Positions 22,078 through 34,515 of a stretch of DNA of 64,000 nt are shown piece after piece. The first letter of the stretch is position 1. Every line of letters starts with the position of its first letter. The notes under the pieces are model-generated. The model did not search any database. It had not been told where the DNA came from and was given only the letters and a program-made list of their open reading frames with translations. The translations under genes were made by a program, and so were the position numbers. Location: positions 766,001-830,000 of the forward strand of contig NC_045147.1 of assembly GCF_008831285.2 (NCBI RefSeq), given 5' to 3'. The stretch comes from Nymphaea colorata. Its lineage: Eukaryota; Streptophyta; Magnoliopsida; Nymphaeales; Nymphaeaceae.

Positions 22078-22787
22078 ATCATTTGGGGTCAGCGAGTTGA
22101 GTTTCCTTCTGTTGGTGCCTTAATTCCACTGGCATCATATTAATGTTGGTCAGCTTGTCTGCACCTGCAGGTCAGTCCTCCCCTCGGGTCCTGCAGTCGT
22201 TTTGGCCATTCTTTGAATCCGAATTTGTGTCCAGGATCGTAAAGTCTGTTTGTGTCCCAATCCGAACAAGTTCCGACTTCTCATGCTCGTAAAAGCACGT
22301 CACGTTTCTAAGAGGATTCGAACCAGATTTGGGTCATTGGCCAGTATCAATGTATACGAACTAACCCCGCGCACGTGTTTTTCTTTTCTTACATTTATTT
22401 ATAAGAACTGAAACTTTTAGTTCGGAAATAAGACAAACGTGTGATGGAGAATGTTGTGATAAAATTGCATATATTATGATAGCTTGGCGTCAATCTCCTT
22501 ATATGTTGAAATACCTTGACATGTATTTTGTACATTTAGAAGAGGCAGCTAAAATTGGCATCTCATTAATTCTTTTCGTAATTTACAATTTTAAGATCAG
22601 CTTGTGCTTATTTGCTAAGTAATCATCGCTAGGAAAATAATATGCTGGAATTCATTACTTTTTCCGAAGGTGTGGCGTAGCTGGTCAGCTTGGCAAGTTG
22701 GTCATTAGTTCCATCTTGTGGACATTACTCTTCTGGACTGTAAGTGAGAAGAAGCGGCACTCCCTTGCCTTTGCCTTTGGTTGGCAG
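22078..22787. other. Non-coding, nothing recognised
   Basis: No supported gene. The last 8 bases (22780-22787, GTTGGCAG) are the left target duplication of the following hAT element. Confidence 0.55.
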
Positions 22788-23516
22788 TAGGGGTGGGTAT
22801 CGGGCCGGCCCATGGGGCCCGAAGCCCGGGCCCAGCCCAGTTAACAAACGGGCTGGGTACCGGGCCTATCCACCAAAAATCAGGCCCGGGCCCGATTATT
22901 GACGGGCCGGGCCGGGAGGGGAGGACGGCGGCGAGGAACCGGCCAGCGGGAAGGGAGGCGACCTGGACGGAAACGTTTTCTCCAACTAATCTTGAACAAG
23001 GAAATCAGGGGAACACAAAAAGATGTAAACAAAGGAGAAGATCAAACTAATTACAACGGCCACAGATCTAAAAATCCAAGCCCAGATCAGGTGAAGGATG
23101 AGAAAAAAGAAACAATTTGAGAAGAAGAGGAAACCCTAGATCAGACGAACGAGAAAAGCAACGAACGAGTTGGAAGACGACGAAACCCTAAGAGCGCGAG
23201 GCAGTCGTTGGGTGCTGTGGAGCGAAATTTACGGCGGCGAGTCCTCGTCCTCTGCCTCTTCCTTGCCGCCTCCGCCCTCCTGCTTCTCCCAACCCGGGAG
23301 CTCGGATTCCCTTCGTTTGATCTTTGTTTCCTTCATCTCGCCCCTCTCCATCCTTGAGGCTCTGCCTCCCTTGATGGAAAAATCGAATTAGGGAGGGGAG
23401 TGCGCGGGAGGAGTGACCTAACGGGCTGTCGTGCCGGGCCGGACTATAGAAGTGATAACCGGGCTCACTCAAGTTGAGCCCGATAAGAAAATTTCCCGGC
23501 ACGACGCCCAGGCCTA
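22788..23516. mobile_element. Non-autonomous hAT element, 729 bp
   Basis: The element starts taggggtgggtatcgggcc and ends ccaggccta, and it is flanked by a perfect 8-bp duplication GTTGGCAG (22780-22787 and 23517-23524). Both ends are packed with GGGCC/GGCCC words, as in the autonomous hAT at 41303-46675. The middle has no transposase; it is GC-rich with leader-like aaaccctag motifs. It would need a transposase supplied from elsewhere. Confidence 0.9.
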
Positions 23517-23524
23517 GTTGGCAG

Positions 23525-24149
23525 GAGATGGTAATCAGGATGAGGGTGAATAGGAAGGAAGAAATGGGTTTGAGAGGCAACCATGATGCTTAACAGGCCA
23601 TTTGGCATTCAAAATGGTAGGTGAGTGTTTTATGAATCTGCCAAAACTGAAGTACATTCAAGACTCGATTAACAAATGGAACAATTTCGAGTTGCTTCAT
23701 AAATCTACCCCAAAAATCGTAAAACACTTTCTAAGTTGTTCCATGAATCAGTTTTGATGGTCAGGTCATATTCATGAAACAGCATTCCATTTGCCAAAAG
23801 GATCATCTTGGAACATGTGTTCCATAAATACATACAGTTTAATTATTTTGATGCAGATTCATGGTACACTTATATAGTATTCATAGCGCTATATTCGGCT
23901 CCTAAAGACACCTATGTTTATATTATAACTGGAGGGGTGCTCCTCTTTACCGACAGCAGCATCTTCTGTTTTATATCATAAAGACACCCACTAATACCTC
24001 TTTTGCCCAAAGAAATTCTTTCCATGACATGAGGGGCAAAAAAAACCAATGTCTAGATTTTTTTTGAAGGAGTCCTACGCTTTTTCATGGACAAGGCGGA
24101 AAATGCTGGAGGTTTAGTTGCCAAAATAGAGGACACATTACCTCGTTCA
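23525..24149. other. Non-coding, nothing recognised
   Basis: AT-rich DNA with no supported gene. A pair of loosely inverted ccatttggcattc / ccatttgccaaaa words (23600 and 23788) may mark a worn MITE, but this is weak. Confidence 0.45.
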
Positions 24150-24890
24150 GCCACTTGCATGATCCATGAATTAGTGGAACATTAGGCGAAGGAGATTCAT
24201 ATTATGTTGAGACAACGTGCAAGTTTTGGTGGTTGAAGATGATCAGACTTCCCTAAAAATAGCTCCAAAAGAGATTGTCTTCATTTTATCGTGTTTGAGA
24301 ATGCCAATTGCTCATCATCGATCACTTGCATTAAGATCTTTTATCTTTCAAATTTTGCTTACGGGACTTTCCACAAAGATTGAACATTTCGACCACAGAG
24401 AAGGAGGGCACCAAAGATTAAGAGCAACTGCTATAGTGCTCAGCTGACCTTGAATAGGCTAATCTTGCACATCTAAGTTATAGACTCTATAGCTTTCAAG
24501 TCATCAAAAGAAACCAGATTGAACAAACATGTAACTAAAATCAAAAGTCTTGCCACTCATCCACTAAATCAGCTTGATTTCCTACTGCTCACTCTTATCA
24601 GGACCATCACTTCTAAGCTCCTACATTTTGAGACATAAGTTTTCCTCACGTAGTACACAAACAAGGTGAAAGTTAATATTTATAGGTGTAATTTCAGTTC
24701 CAAAAAGAGAATAATTGGATGTATATATGTAGATCGCTTTTTTTCTCTTCTCCCATCCAGGGAAATTGGTTTCCCCACGCATCTTTTTTCTATAAATGAG
24801 TCTCTTACTTTATTTGGTTCATTTATTAAGGTAAAAACACCTCAATCTCATAAATGATTGACATTTGTGGAGAATTGCCCCATTTCGACC
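24150..24890 (+). repeat. Dispersed repeat, copy 2
   Basis: This is a direct copy of 18180-18960, diverged and with small indels; see that entry for the shared landmarks. It lacks the left palindromic half seen around 17585-18060. Confidence 0.8.
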
Positions 24891-27800
24891 CAAGATTCCT
24901 TTTCGGTATACACTTTAAATTCACATTATGAATGTGGCATTTTTAATCATTTTTGTGTTGTAAAAATATCAGTGAATGCCTGTATCACTAATACGCATCA
25001 TCTTAGCTGGTTGTCGACACGTTATGAATAATGCTGTTAAGTGCAATGAGGCGAAGCAGTACACTAATCCTATGAAACGACATATAGCCAAGCAATGCAC
25101 AACAAAGCATAAGTTTCAAGACAAATCCACAAAAATAATATCAAAAAAAAAAATAGAAATAGCTAGAAAAATATCATGGAAGTAAAGAACCAACGTGGGG
25201 AAATCTTCAAATCGATATATCCTAAACAATATATTCTATGTATAAAATAGAAATATTGGGCATAATCCCAAATCAATCTCTCCTAAACAGCACTTCTTAA
25301 GCATAGTTTATAAAACAAACATAATCATACATATCCACAAAATTAGATTAAAAATAACTTCAACAGATATAGGGTAGAAGCAGTGCCTTGTATGCACAAA
25401 AAATCTATGGTGAACTCAATATCTGCTCCAACAATATCTTCTAACCTTTCACATATTATATAGAAAATCAATATAAAATGATAAAGTACTATTGCATAAT
25501 ATATAATTTAATATTCACAAATGAACAACTAAACTGATAAACTAATGGACAACAATTCAAATGTTTCTAAAACATATACAAAAAAAAAAGATAAGAAGAA
25601 ATAACCAGAAGAAAAGGTTCAAATTTTCAAGTACAATTATCTTTTTGACACAAATATCAATGCGACACAAGTTAGATGGTCACATCATTTTCGTGCTCAT
25701 CACAACTAGGAGTAGACAAAAGATAGTCATTTGAATAATCTATATAGGATATAAATTGATGCTCCTCTTATGTTTCTTCGTCACTTGCACTCTCATTTTC
25801 TTCATCTGGTATTTTCTTTTACCTTCATTCAAAAACATCAACAGACTGAATGTATTTGGTTTATCAACTAGAAGTATGAACTCTCAACTAATTAAGGGTG
25901 ACGAGTTCCCATAAACGTCAAATTCTTAACTGATTAGAATATTAAAAAACGATTGGGTTAAGCACTTCTATTTCTCCAAACAATGCCCAACATAAACTCA
26001 TCTTGTATGGTGGCTTTCTGCAAAATCATCGAATATATGATAACAATAATACAAAGCACAGTTCTATGGGTTAGTCCTGATGGAAAATTCATTACACTTA
26101 GCATGAGTGGATATGTTTGAGGGGCAACAGTTTGGTAATATAAAAGACATCTTTCAACGCCAAAGAGGGGCTGGGAGTTCCTCATATGTCCGAAAAGCCA
26201 AGAAACATAACAAGAGATGTCAAGTTTTTACTCAGCAACAGCTTCATAAATCATCAATTTAAACATAAGTTTGAATGTCCATACTGTGCAAATGATATGC
26301 CCTTCTTTTGCCTTCAGTGCCATATAAGCATCAGGACTCATTTCGCGTCAATGTTGTTGAATCTCTAGAAGGGGTGTCTCTAAATTTCCAAAACATGAAT
26401 ATAAAAAAATCATCACGTCTTAGAAAATAAAAAATAGGAGAAAATATTGACCTAAGAATTGCACATGAAAGATTGTCACATTCAATTTCTAGCCTTCATG
26501 CCATTCATATTTTGATAGACACATTTTTTGTTTTTCTTGCTTTTTTCTTTTTCTTTTGCAGTAGGCCTTTTTTTTTTCTTGCATTTATTTTTTTCACAGG
26601 TTGATCTTCACCTTGGAGGGAATACTTCACCACCCCAAAAGCTACTAAGAAGTTTCACCAAATTGGTGATTATATGTAGTTTTGTCATATATCACACCCA
26701 TTTTACCATGTAGGTTTTCAACATGCCAAAAGTTCATACGTCAACATATTTCCGGGATAGATATAAATCACTTATATATCTATTTAATACTCTTGATTTC
26801 TAACCCAGAGAAACAACTACACAAACCCCAAGCCCATCTCCGAACTCTTATTATGCTACTTGCCAAGATTGTATACAGTGTTATGACTTCTCTCTTAGGA
26901 TATCTTCCTACTAAATCATTGCCGACGCTTGATCACTTAAGTCAATAGTCTTTCCTAGTATTGACTTCTTCTGCTTCTTAGAATTTTTCTTGGCTACTTA
27001 TATCAATGATCTTTGTTTGAGAAGACACTTTTAAAATGTTTTTAGACAAAATAAAAATTTTCCTCTTTCATAGAAGTTATTGACATCAAATGGTATATCA
27101 ACTAGAAGTAAGAACTCTCGTATGCCTCAAGAGAAGAATGTTTATGAAACCAGGTGGATTTATTAGGTAAAATAATAAACTTGATACACAAAAGGATTGT
27201 TTAAAGGTGACGAGCTCCCACAAACGTCAGGTCCTCAACTACTTAAAATTTTCAAAAACAATTGGGTTAAGCACATCTCTTCCCCCAAGCAAACCATTCG
27301 GTAACTTGACCAAACAGTTGGTGAACACCACATTTATGAACCAATAAAAAGGGTTGTGTTATTGTACTCACAATCAGCAAATCAAAGCCCAAACCAAAGC
27401 TCTAAGATCAAGAAAATGTGACGGACAACAGTCACAGATATAAACCCACAACACAACTCAATGAAAGGCACCCAAGGCAAACTCACCAAAAAATAGAGAA
27501 TGAAAAATATTCTTGAACCACTTCAGAAATAGTGAAAAACAACTTCCTAACAATGGTGAACACAAGACCTGTATATACACAATCAAAGAATTAGGGAATA
27601 AACAAAGAAAAAAAATCAAAAGATAGAAGCGAACTAGCTGTTGGACTAGGACCAATGGTTCCAAAAGGAGTCAATTGAGTTAGCCAATTGAGCAGGAAAA
27701 CTGAAAAAATGAAAGTAAAAAATATATAAAAATGCATACTACACTTACAGACAAATATACATATTCCATATATATACATATGAATCCTAGTCACACATGT

Positions 27801-29077
27801 TTTTTAAAACCAAATACTCAATTGCACCATCAAATTCAAAAATAAAACAAATATTCTATTCTACTTTATCCCCACTGGTCTAATCGCTCCTTCCTTAAAA
27901 TTAATAAATCAATAATTCAAGCAAAAAAAATACTAGGAATAGAGACTCCCCCAGAAAATGAAGAACCGAACCTATATTTACTAAGTTGAACCATATGTTT
28001 ACTAACTACAAGATATAAAATTTGACACGAAAAAAAAAAGTCAAATCAACAAAGCAAGCAAAAATACAAACCTTTCCACCAATGCCCTACGAGGTCAATA
28101 ACAAAATCCACAATTCTAAAAAAGAATGATGACTACTAAATAGTGTTGCAAATCCAACCAACGGAAAATCATCAGTTTAACCAGTAACATGGATTTTAAA
28201 TATATACTGCATGTTAAAAATCATGAATTTAACGTCGGCTTGGAGGAGGGGGGAGTGGGAGGGGTTCCAATCTTAAATCTATAGATTTGAGATTCTGAAA
28301 TTTATAGATACTTAAAAAGTTAGAAAAACATATGCTCATATAATACCATTATGTGATTAAAATATTTTATTTTCTCTTTATTTTTAAAACATTTCATTTT
28401 CCTTTATTTTTTCCCTTCAGCTTGGTGTTATAGCTTGCCTTGAAGAGATTGCATAAGATAATGGCTTCTCTAATTTTCGGTTGGGATATTTATTGCACTT
28501 ACAACTGTTTAGCTTCGCGTTGATGGATGGATAATGAAATTGACTTGCCTAAGATCAATCCCACTTTATAAAATTATTTTATCTATTTCAACTAAAACGC
28601 TAAACCCCAAGAGAGACAGGATCACAATAAATTATTGTCTTGTTTTCAGTATTAAGGGCAATAAGAACAGATTATCTTTAACATTATTCAATTGATTACC
28701 TTTGAGAAATCCTTATTTTCCTACTATATGTTATAAAGCTTGGTTTTTTAAGGCAAAATACAATATTAAAATGTATATTTGTTTGAAAAATTGAACGAAA
28801 AAATATATATAAAGAAAACGATATTACTTGAAGCCGTTCTGGTTATATTACCAAATGTCATAGACAAAAAATAACCAAAATACCCCTGTTTGTTATATGA
28901 AAGATTCCTCCCTCATAAGGGCAAAAATGGTATCTGGAAAATGTTTAACCTGTAAGATACCTTTTTTTTTAATAAACGATGGGAATATACCTCCCCATCC
29001 TAACGTGTAACATGCAAAGCGCCCTCAAAAGGTAAAGCGGGTCATTGAGATCAGCTAAATCTAACCACTACTTAGAT
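24891..29077. other. Long AT-rich region without a supported gene
   Basis: All open frames are short and look random. One diverged direct repeat is visible: tatcaactagaagta.gaactctc with ggtgacgag.tccca.aaacgtca and gattgggttaagcac, at 25860-25965 and again at 27100-27275. These may be the remains of one element. I see no terminal repeats or coding domains. Confidence 0.5.
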
Positions 29078-29515
29078 TTAGTGCGGATATACTTGAACTA
29101 ATGACTTTTCATTCTTCAAATAATATTTGAAATAAACAACCAAAATTATACTACTTCTCTCGTATTTTTTCATACTTTTCATGAAAAAGTTATTAAAACC
29201 ACTTCCATTTCTCTTGTGAATATGTATATACAAGTGTATTAAAACCAGATGCTCCAGGAAGCGTTCTATATAACTGGTGGGTTTAATAAGATGCATTCCC
29301 AGTTCGATTCCCCTAAACATTATGCACTTGTTCTGCCATATGGGATAAAATGTTATATCAAAATGAAGTACATTGACACCTAACGATGAATCTCGCTGGA
29401 GCAGTGATATTTTCTTCCTACTCATCCCATGAGAATGCTCAGGCGACCACAACCATAACCGACCAAAGAACTGACAAAAAAATTCTTTAGAAAATGAAAT
29501 GTTAAAAAGTTTCAT
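29078..29515 (-). CDS. Hypothetical open frame, 145 codons
   Basis: A minus-strand open frame starts at ATG 29515. It is longer than expected by chance in DNA this AT-rich. It reads MKLFNISFSKEFFCQFFG onward, with a basic stretch (KSMKKYERSS) near the end. I see no signal, no known domain and no neighbouring genes that would explain it. It may be chance or a worn piece of a transposon. Confidence 0.15.
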   Translation of the reverse strand: MKLFNISFSKEFFCQFFGRLWLWSPEHSHGMSRKKISLLQRDSSLGVNVLHFDITFYPIWQNKCIMFRGIELGMHLIKPTSYIERFLEHLVLIHLYIHIHKRNGSGFNNFFMKSMKKYERSSIILVVYFKYYLKNEKSLVQVYPH

Positions 29516-31228
29516 CTGTTACGGAATACATAAAAAGACTAAAACCAAACAGAATTTACCTTCTAAATTCCGCAGCATATCATGGGGACTTGATTGTCTG
29601 TAGGATTTCTTCTTATTCATGTTCCAGTTGTGCTATGTCGCTTTGTCTCTTTACGTTCTAATGAGTAAAAGACGGCACACGATAAGATCCACACGTTAAG
29701 CAAAACCACGTCTCGATTGAACAAACAACCTCTGCTTCTTTTTCATGTTGTATATGATTGGTTTACTTTCTGAAAAAATTTAATTTCGAAGAGCATGCCC
29801 ATTTGACCTCTCGAGTATAATTTGGGTTTGCTGCTGGTTTTGGATTCTTTTTTTAGGCCAGGCTCTTGGATATCGTGATTTATTTCACGCTCGCTTCAAA
29901 TGGCCGAGACCAACAATTTCATGAAAAATCCTTCCATATAAAAATCACGAAATAGTTGTTATACCATAGCCCTTATGGTCATCAACTATCATAAATGTAA
30001 CTATTATTTTTATATTGTTTAGTGAATTTTGAAAAAATAGTGAATGTAACTTCCATGCTCATACCTGTACCTTCTAGATAATTGAATCTCTTTCTGTCAG
30101 TGTTATTCACCAAAAAGTGAAAAAGGTAAAAAGCAAATAGGTACATATATACAAACATCTATGAGTGGTAACCAGAGAGAGAACTGTAAAATAAGCCTCA
30201 AAACTTATTATTTTCTTTGTAATTTTCAAATATGTAGAAGCGCCTTTTCTAAGATGGAATTTATTGGTGTATAAAAGGGCTCCCTTGAAAAACAAATATA
30301 AGTTCAGAAAAATCTATCACTCGAGTAAAATGATAGGGACTGATGATAAGTTTCCTACTTAAATTGGTATTCATAAATCCTGGAAAAGCAAAAGAGACAA
30401 ATATCATGGTCACGAGTTTAGTTGGCATTCTCCTGAAATTTTTTACCATGCCCATGACGATCCTGCTATAACTTTTCATAATGATATCCAGATTTGAGAT
30501 TTACTTCTTATTCTACGGAAGGGTTCAAGCTTATCTCCGTTTCCCTTTCATTTCTAGAACTGTTGAAAACATGATTCCCTTCAGTTGGTCAGAAAAATGT
30601 GAAAAAAAACAAATATAATAAACCTTACAGAACTAAAGAAGCGAAGTAAACACGGTGTTCCTGCTCCATTCTTCAATATTATACTCATGAATTTGAGGTG
30701 GCCTTCTACAATCAACGATAAATGTTGGAACAGAATGTCCAAGGAAAAATAGGTTGTTGGTTATAAACAAAGACACACTTGTTATTTACATATATTTATT
30801 TATTTTATTTATATGGCATTCAAAAGCAACCAGGATTTGACACACTTGTTATTCATTTTGTAAGAATTATATATACATATATATTTATTTATATGACATT
30901 CAAAAGCAACCAGGATGTGTACGCCATGTAAGTTACAGCGTTATTTCTGAAAACAAGTAAGGAAACGAAGGAAATTACGAGTTTCCATAGTTCCACTCCA
31001 GGGAAGCGATCCTCCACAAGTTCAACATGCTAGATATTGAAGTACCTCTTATAAGAGTCAATCAGATGTACCGATGCTCACCAAGTTTTTAGGAGGAAAA
31101 CGGCAGAAAGTTAAGAGTGGCGATGGTTTTGTTGAACCATTTTTTTCTTAATCAAAATTTGGACCCAAGGAGGTGCATTGCAGATTCTTCTTACCATAAA
31201 GTGTGTGTATTGCAGCACAAGCGCACGC
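29516..31228. other. Non-coding; one diverged tandem repeat
   Basis: No supported gene. At about 30770-30837 and 30839-30912 a unit ending tggcattcaaaagcaaccagg is repeated side by side, with AT-rich indels between the copies. Confidence 0.5.
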
Positions 31229-31229
31229 A

Positions 31230-31230
<1 letters not shown>

Positions 31231-31257
<27 letters not shown>
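31231..31257. repeat. (GA)n microsatellite
   Basis: A simple GA tract of about 27 bp lying just past the 3' end of the LINE fragment. Confidence 0.95.
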
Positions 31258-31262
<5 letters not shown>

Positions 31263-31279
31263 GATTAAATGAAACAACC

Positions 31280-31745
31280 TTAGATCATTAGATCAGTATG
31301 GCAGCTGAAGTAAAGCTCCGAGCAGATCATGGACACAATGGTGGAATGGTGTAGAATGGCATTCCTGGGCAGAGCACATGTGGGCAATTTGCCCACACAG
31401 TCCAACAAAAATCCTGTACATTGTTTTACCACAGATTTTTGCATATTTATATATATAAGGTCTCTCAAACATTTGTTTGTATATATCCACTCAGCCATTG
31501 CCCTTAAGAGAATGTCATTTCTAACTGTCCAAATAGTCCTCCAAAATTTGGGCAGCCAGACTCTCTGAAGAAATCTCCATTTTCCTAGGTTGCCGAACCT
31601 GCGGCAGGCCAAATAACAAGTCTCTAGCAACTGAGCACATAAAGTTGGGACTGGGCTCATCGATGTGGCGAGAAAAACATGACACACCTCATTAAACTAC
31701 CAAAACCGGTGAGGTGTGGATTCCTCAGCCCGTCGACACAAGGTT
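31280..31745 (-). pseudogene. LINE C-terminal fragment (zf-RVT-like)
   Basis: On the minus strand the region reads LCRRAEES, a stop, then CHVFLATSMSPV and further on PKFWRTIWTVRNDILLRAMAEW. This resembles the zinc-binding tail of plant LINE reverse transcriptases, where an HxFxxC motif is followed by W-x-I-W-x-x-R-N. It abuts the fucosyltransferase pseudogene exactly where that gene stops matching its family. The domain match is modest, so the call is tentative. Confidence 0.45.
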
Positions 31746-32760
31746 CGATGGACATAGCTCGGCAACAAGGATGATCTGGTGCAGTATGATTCTCAGGCTT
31801 GAAAAGAATCCAAGGCTACATACCCAAAAGCTGACCATGCACTTGTGACCAGTACGTCATTTAAGCTCAAAAGGTAATATTTCTGCCAATGCCTTCATGT
31901 TATGCATTTGCTGCTCTGTCTGCTGGTACTCTTAATGGCTTGGTTGTCATACACTTACAACTTCCCCATTCATGGTTGGATGTTCCCAATACATGTTTCT
32001 AATCCACTCAAAATACCCTCCACTAAGATAAGTAATCAAAAACAGACTTTCGCCTTCCCTTCAGTTTATGCACAGAAGTGAATGGTTCACTCACTGATAC
32101 TTGAGGTAGAATTTCCATATTCTTTGCACATGCAAGGACCTGATCTAGTACATGTTGGAATGGCGCCTTTTCAGTATCAAACATCCATATTTGGATACCA
32201 ATCTCCTCTTCTGTGTGGGCTAAATAAGCATCATAGAACCTTGTAATCATCCCTTACACAATATTTGTAGGGTGGAAAAGATATTGACCCAAGTGATGAA
32301 AGACTAAATCTTTCTCAGGAAACAATTTACCAAGTCTTCAAAATTTGGCATGAGATACAGAGATGGAACAAAATAGCTGTCCAACCTCACGAACAGCCAA
32401 GGAACTCTTTGGAGGAGAAGTTATTCATTATCACAAAAGAACAACTTTTCCTGATCATCATAATCATGAGCTAGATGCATATCCACAAAAGTTGATAAGG
32501 GCCAAGTAAAAGCATCAATTGCACAATCACAAATTTTTTTCAAAATATTGTCATACCTTTCTGAGGAATTCCTGTCAAAATCCTTGAGCTCATCTAATGG
32601 GAAATCCAAGGGAAGCCATGAGTTATGTGGAAATGGTTCACAAAATAGGTAGGCCAAGTCAGTTCTCCATCAAGAATTAAAGTCTTGTTCGTTAGTAATG
32701 CCTTCTTAATTTGAATAAGTTTGTTGCGTGCACTTGGATTTTTGTCAAGGTAAAGAATAT
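31738..32760 (-). pseudogene. GT37 galactoside/xyloglucan alpha-1,2-fucosyltransferase pseudogene
   Basis: Pieces in several frames follow the order of plant GT37 fucosyltransferases (XG_FTase family), Golgi enzymes that add fucose to cell-wall xyloglucan. In order on the minus strand they are: ALLTNKTLILDGEL (near 32690); MAYLFCEPFPHNSWLPLDFPL and MHLAHDYDDQEKLFFCDNE (32657-32421); LLQRVPWL, DSYFVPSLYLMPNFEDLV and the donor-site-like VFHHLGQYLFHPTN (32420-32255); TRFYDAYLAHTEEEIGIQIWMFDTEKAPFQ (32250-32023); then NDVLVTSAWSAFGYVA, PWILFKPENHTAPDHPC and RAMSIEPC ending near 31738. Stops and frameshifts break it at least five times, and the N-terminus and final C-terminus are missing. Confidence 0.88.
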
Positions 32761-32817
32761 GTAGCCTACGCTTTATAATTATGACCTGACTTACTTTGTT
32801 TGCGCAACAATCATGCA

Positions 32818-33155
32818 GGCTACATTCTTAATCATTTAATTTTATTTTCCTTTTCTATTCTTCTTCTTCCATTAATCTTCTGTAGTAACCATGATCTTGG
32901 TACGTAATTAAGGTTAATTTTCTGTGTATGACGACCATATTCAACTAGACTGCAGCGACGGAAGTCACAGCGATCAAGAGGCTACATTCTTAATCATTTA
33001 ATTTTATTTTCCTTTTCTATTCTTCTTCTTCCATTAATCTTCTGTAGTAACCATGATCTTGGTACGTAATTAAGGTTAATTTTATGTGTATTAGTGGATA
33101 TCATATTGACGACCATATTCAACTAGACTGCAGCGACGGAAGTCACAGCGATCAA
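32818..33155 (+). repeat. Tandem duplication of about 162 bp
   Basis: The block ggctacattcttaatcattt at 32818 recurs at 32980; both copies run to gcagcgacggaagtcacagc. The second has a short extra stretch (tagtggatatcatat). The right arm has only one copy, so the duplication came after the inverted duplication. Confidence 0.9.
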
Positions 33156-33836
33156 GAAGCTACGGAATTTACTGCCAGCAGAATTTTGGAGATGACATTT
33201 TGTGACTATCGGCACTCTGGAAGTTAGATTTGTCCCTTTTTGGGGACTTCACCAGCACATGGAAGTTATTATAATTAAAGCTTCAAACTCATCAAATATG
33301 AGTAGAAAGAAAGAGAGAGAGAATGAGAGCGAGTCAATGAATCCCTTGGAAATTTGTGCAGAGATGAGATATCTAAGCAATCTTGTTTGTGCATATCTAA
33401 CTCCTGACAGCTTTCCTCATTTTAAGTTAGCCACCATATCATTCCAGTCATGGTGTGTATAGGATTTTGAAAAATTCTTGTCAAGCCAAAAGTAGGTCTA
33501 CCGATCATGATAGCTTTTCCATGCTACCTAATTCTTAACTGCAGCCTAGTGATTAACCATATTTTTCCATAACAAAAAATGACGATTATAGTTTTGAGTG
33601 AATGTTGTACATAATTTTGTTTTTTCATGTTATTTCCCATTTCTGCAAATATTTCATCATTCGATCTTCCTCCTTGTTCTTTGTCATTTATTGCAATACA
33701 TGAAGAGTTATGTTTAGCTTTGACTTGTTATATTATTGTTGTATATTTGTTTATCCACACAACAAGTCAATTGTTTAAACTTATTTCATGTAACTAAATT
33801 TCTTAATCTTCTTGTACTTCTATTTGTTAAAATTAG

Positions 33837-34515
33837 ATGAGTAGCCACCATGACAAACTACAGTGGGGTGAAGATCAAGTGCAGTTTTTATTTGACATGA
33901 TGTTAGAGCAAGCTAAGATTCCTAAAATACGGACATCATGTGAGCTAAAAGAAACAGCTATGAAGTTGGTTGAGCAAAAAATGATGGAAGCATATGGACC
34001 AATGTTTACATTAGTGAAAATTCGAAACAAGCTGAAAGAGCAAAACCTGACTTACAAGTGATGAAAGAGATGCTTACTTCTTCAGGATTTAGGTGGGACC
34101 CAAATAAAAAAAATTATACAAGCAAATGATAATGTGTGGAAAGAGTATATACAAAAGTACTCAAATAAAAAAAATATAAATTGCCAGCAACATAGAAGTA
34201 TTATGAGCATGCAATGAAAATTTGTGGATCTTCCACTGCATTGGGTGACAATAGGAGTACGCCTAGATAGTAGGGCACTGGATGATGTACAAATAAATGT
34301 GGATGAACAAGATGATAATGATTTTCAGCTACCTACTTCACCAATGGATAGCAATGCTCATACTCAGGGAGAAACCTCTAACAGCACGATGGGAAACAAA
34401 AGAACGAGAACCTCCACAACCATGAATGATGATACTTTTGAACCGTTGGTGACTACATACGACAACTTGTGGAAACCCAACCTACAGTTGTTTTGCAGAA
34501 GAGTGGAGCAATTTT
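33837..34515 (+). pseudogene. Myb/SANT-like protein of a PIF/Harbinger element, left copy
   Basis: 33837-34061 reads MSSHHDKLQWGEDQVQFLFD and then ELKETAMKLVEQ, the start of the plant Myb/SANT-like DNA-binding domain that accompanies PIF/Harbinger transposases. A second block (34224-34517) holds the acidic linker ELDDVQINVDEQD.NDFQLPT and a basic N.KR.RTSTT stretch. Frames are broken between the blocks near 34061-34224. In intact elements this protein helps bring the transposase to the element ends. Confidence 0.75.

Noticed and set aside
29280-29330. tRNA or SINE B-box-like word (agttcgattcccct)
   Set aside because: No A box at the right distance, no cloverleaf partner sequence and no tail.
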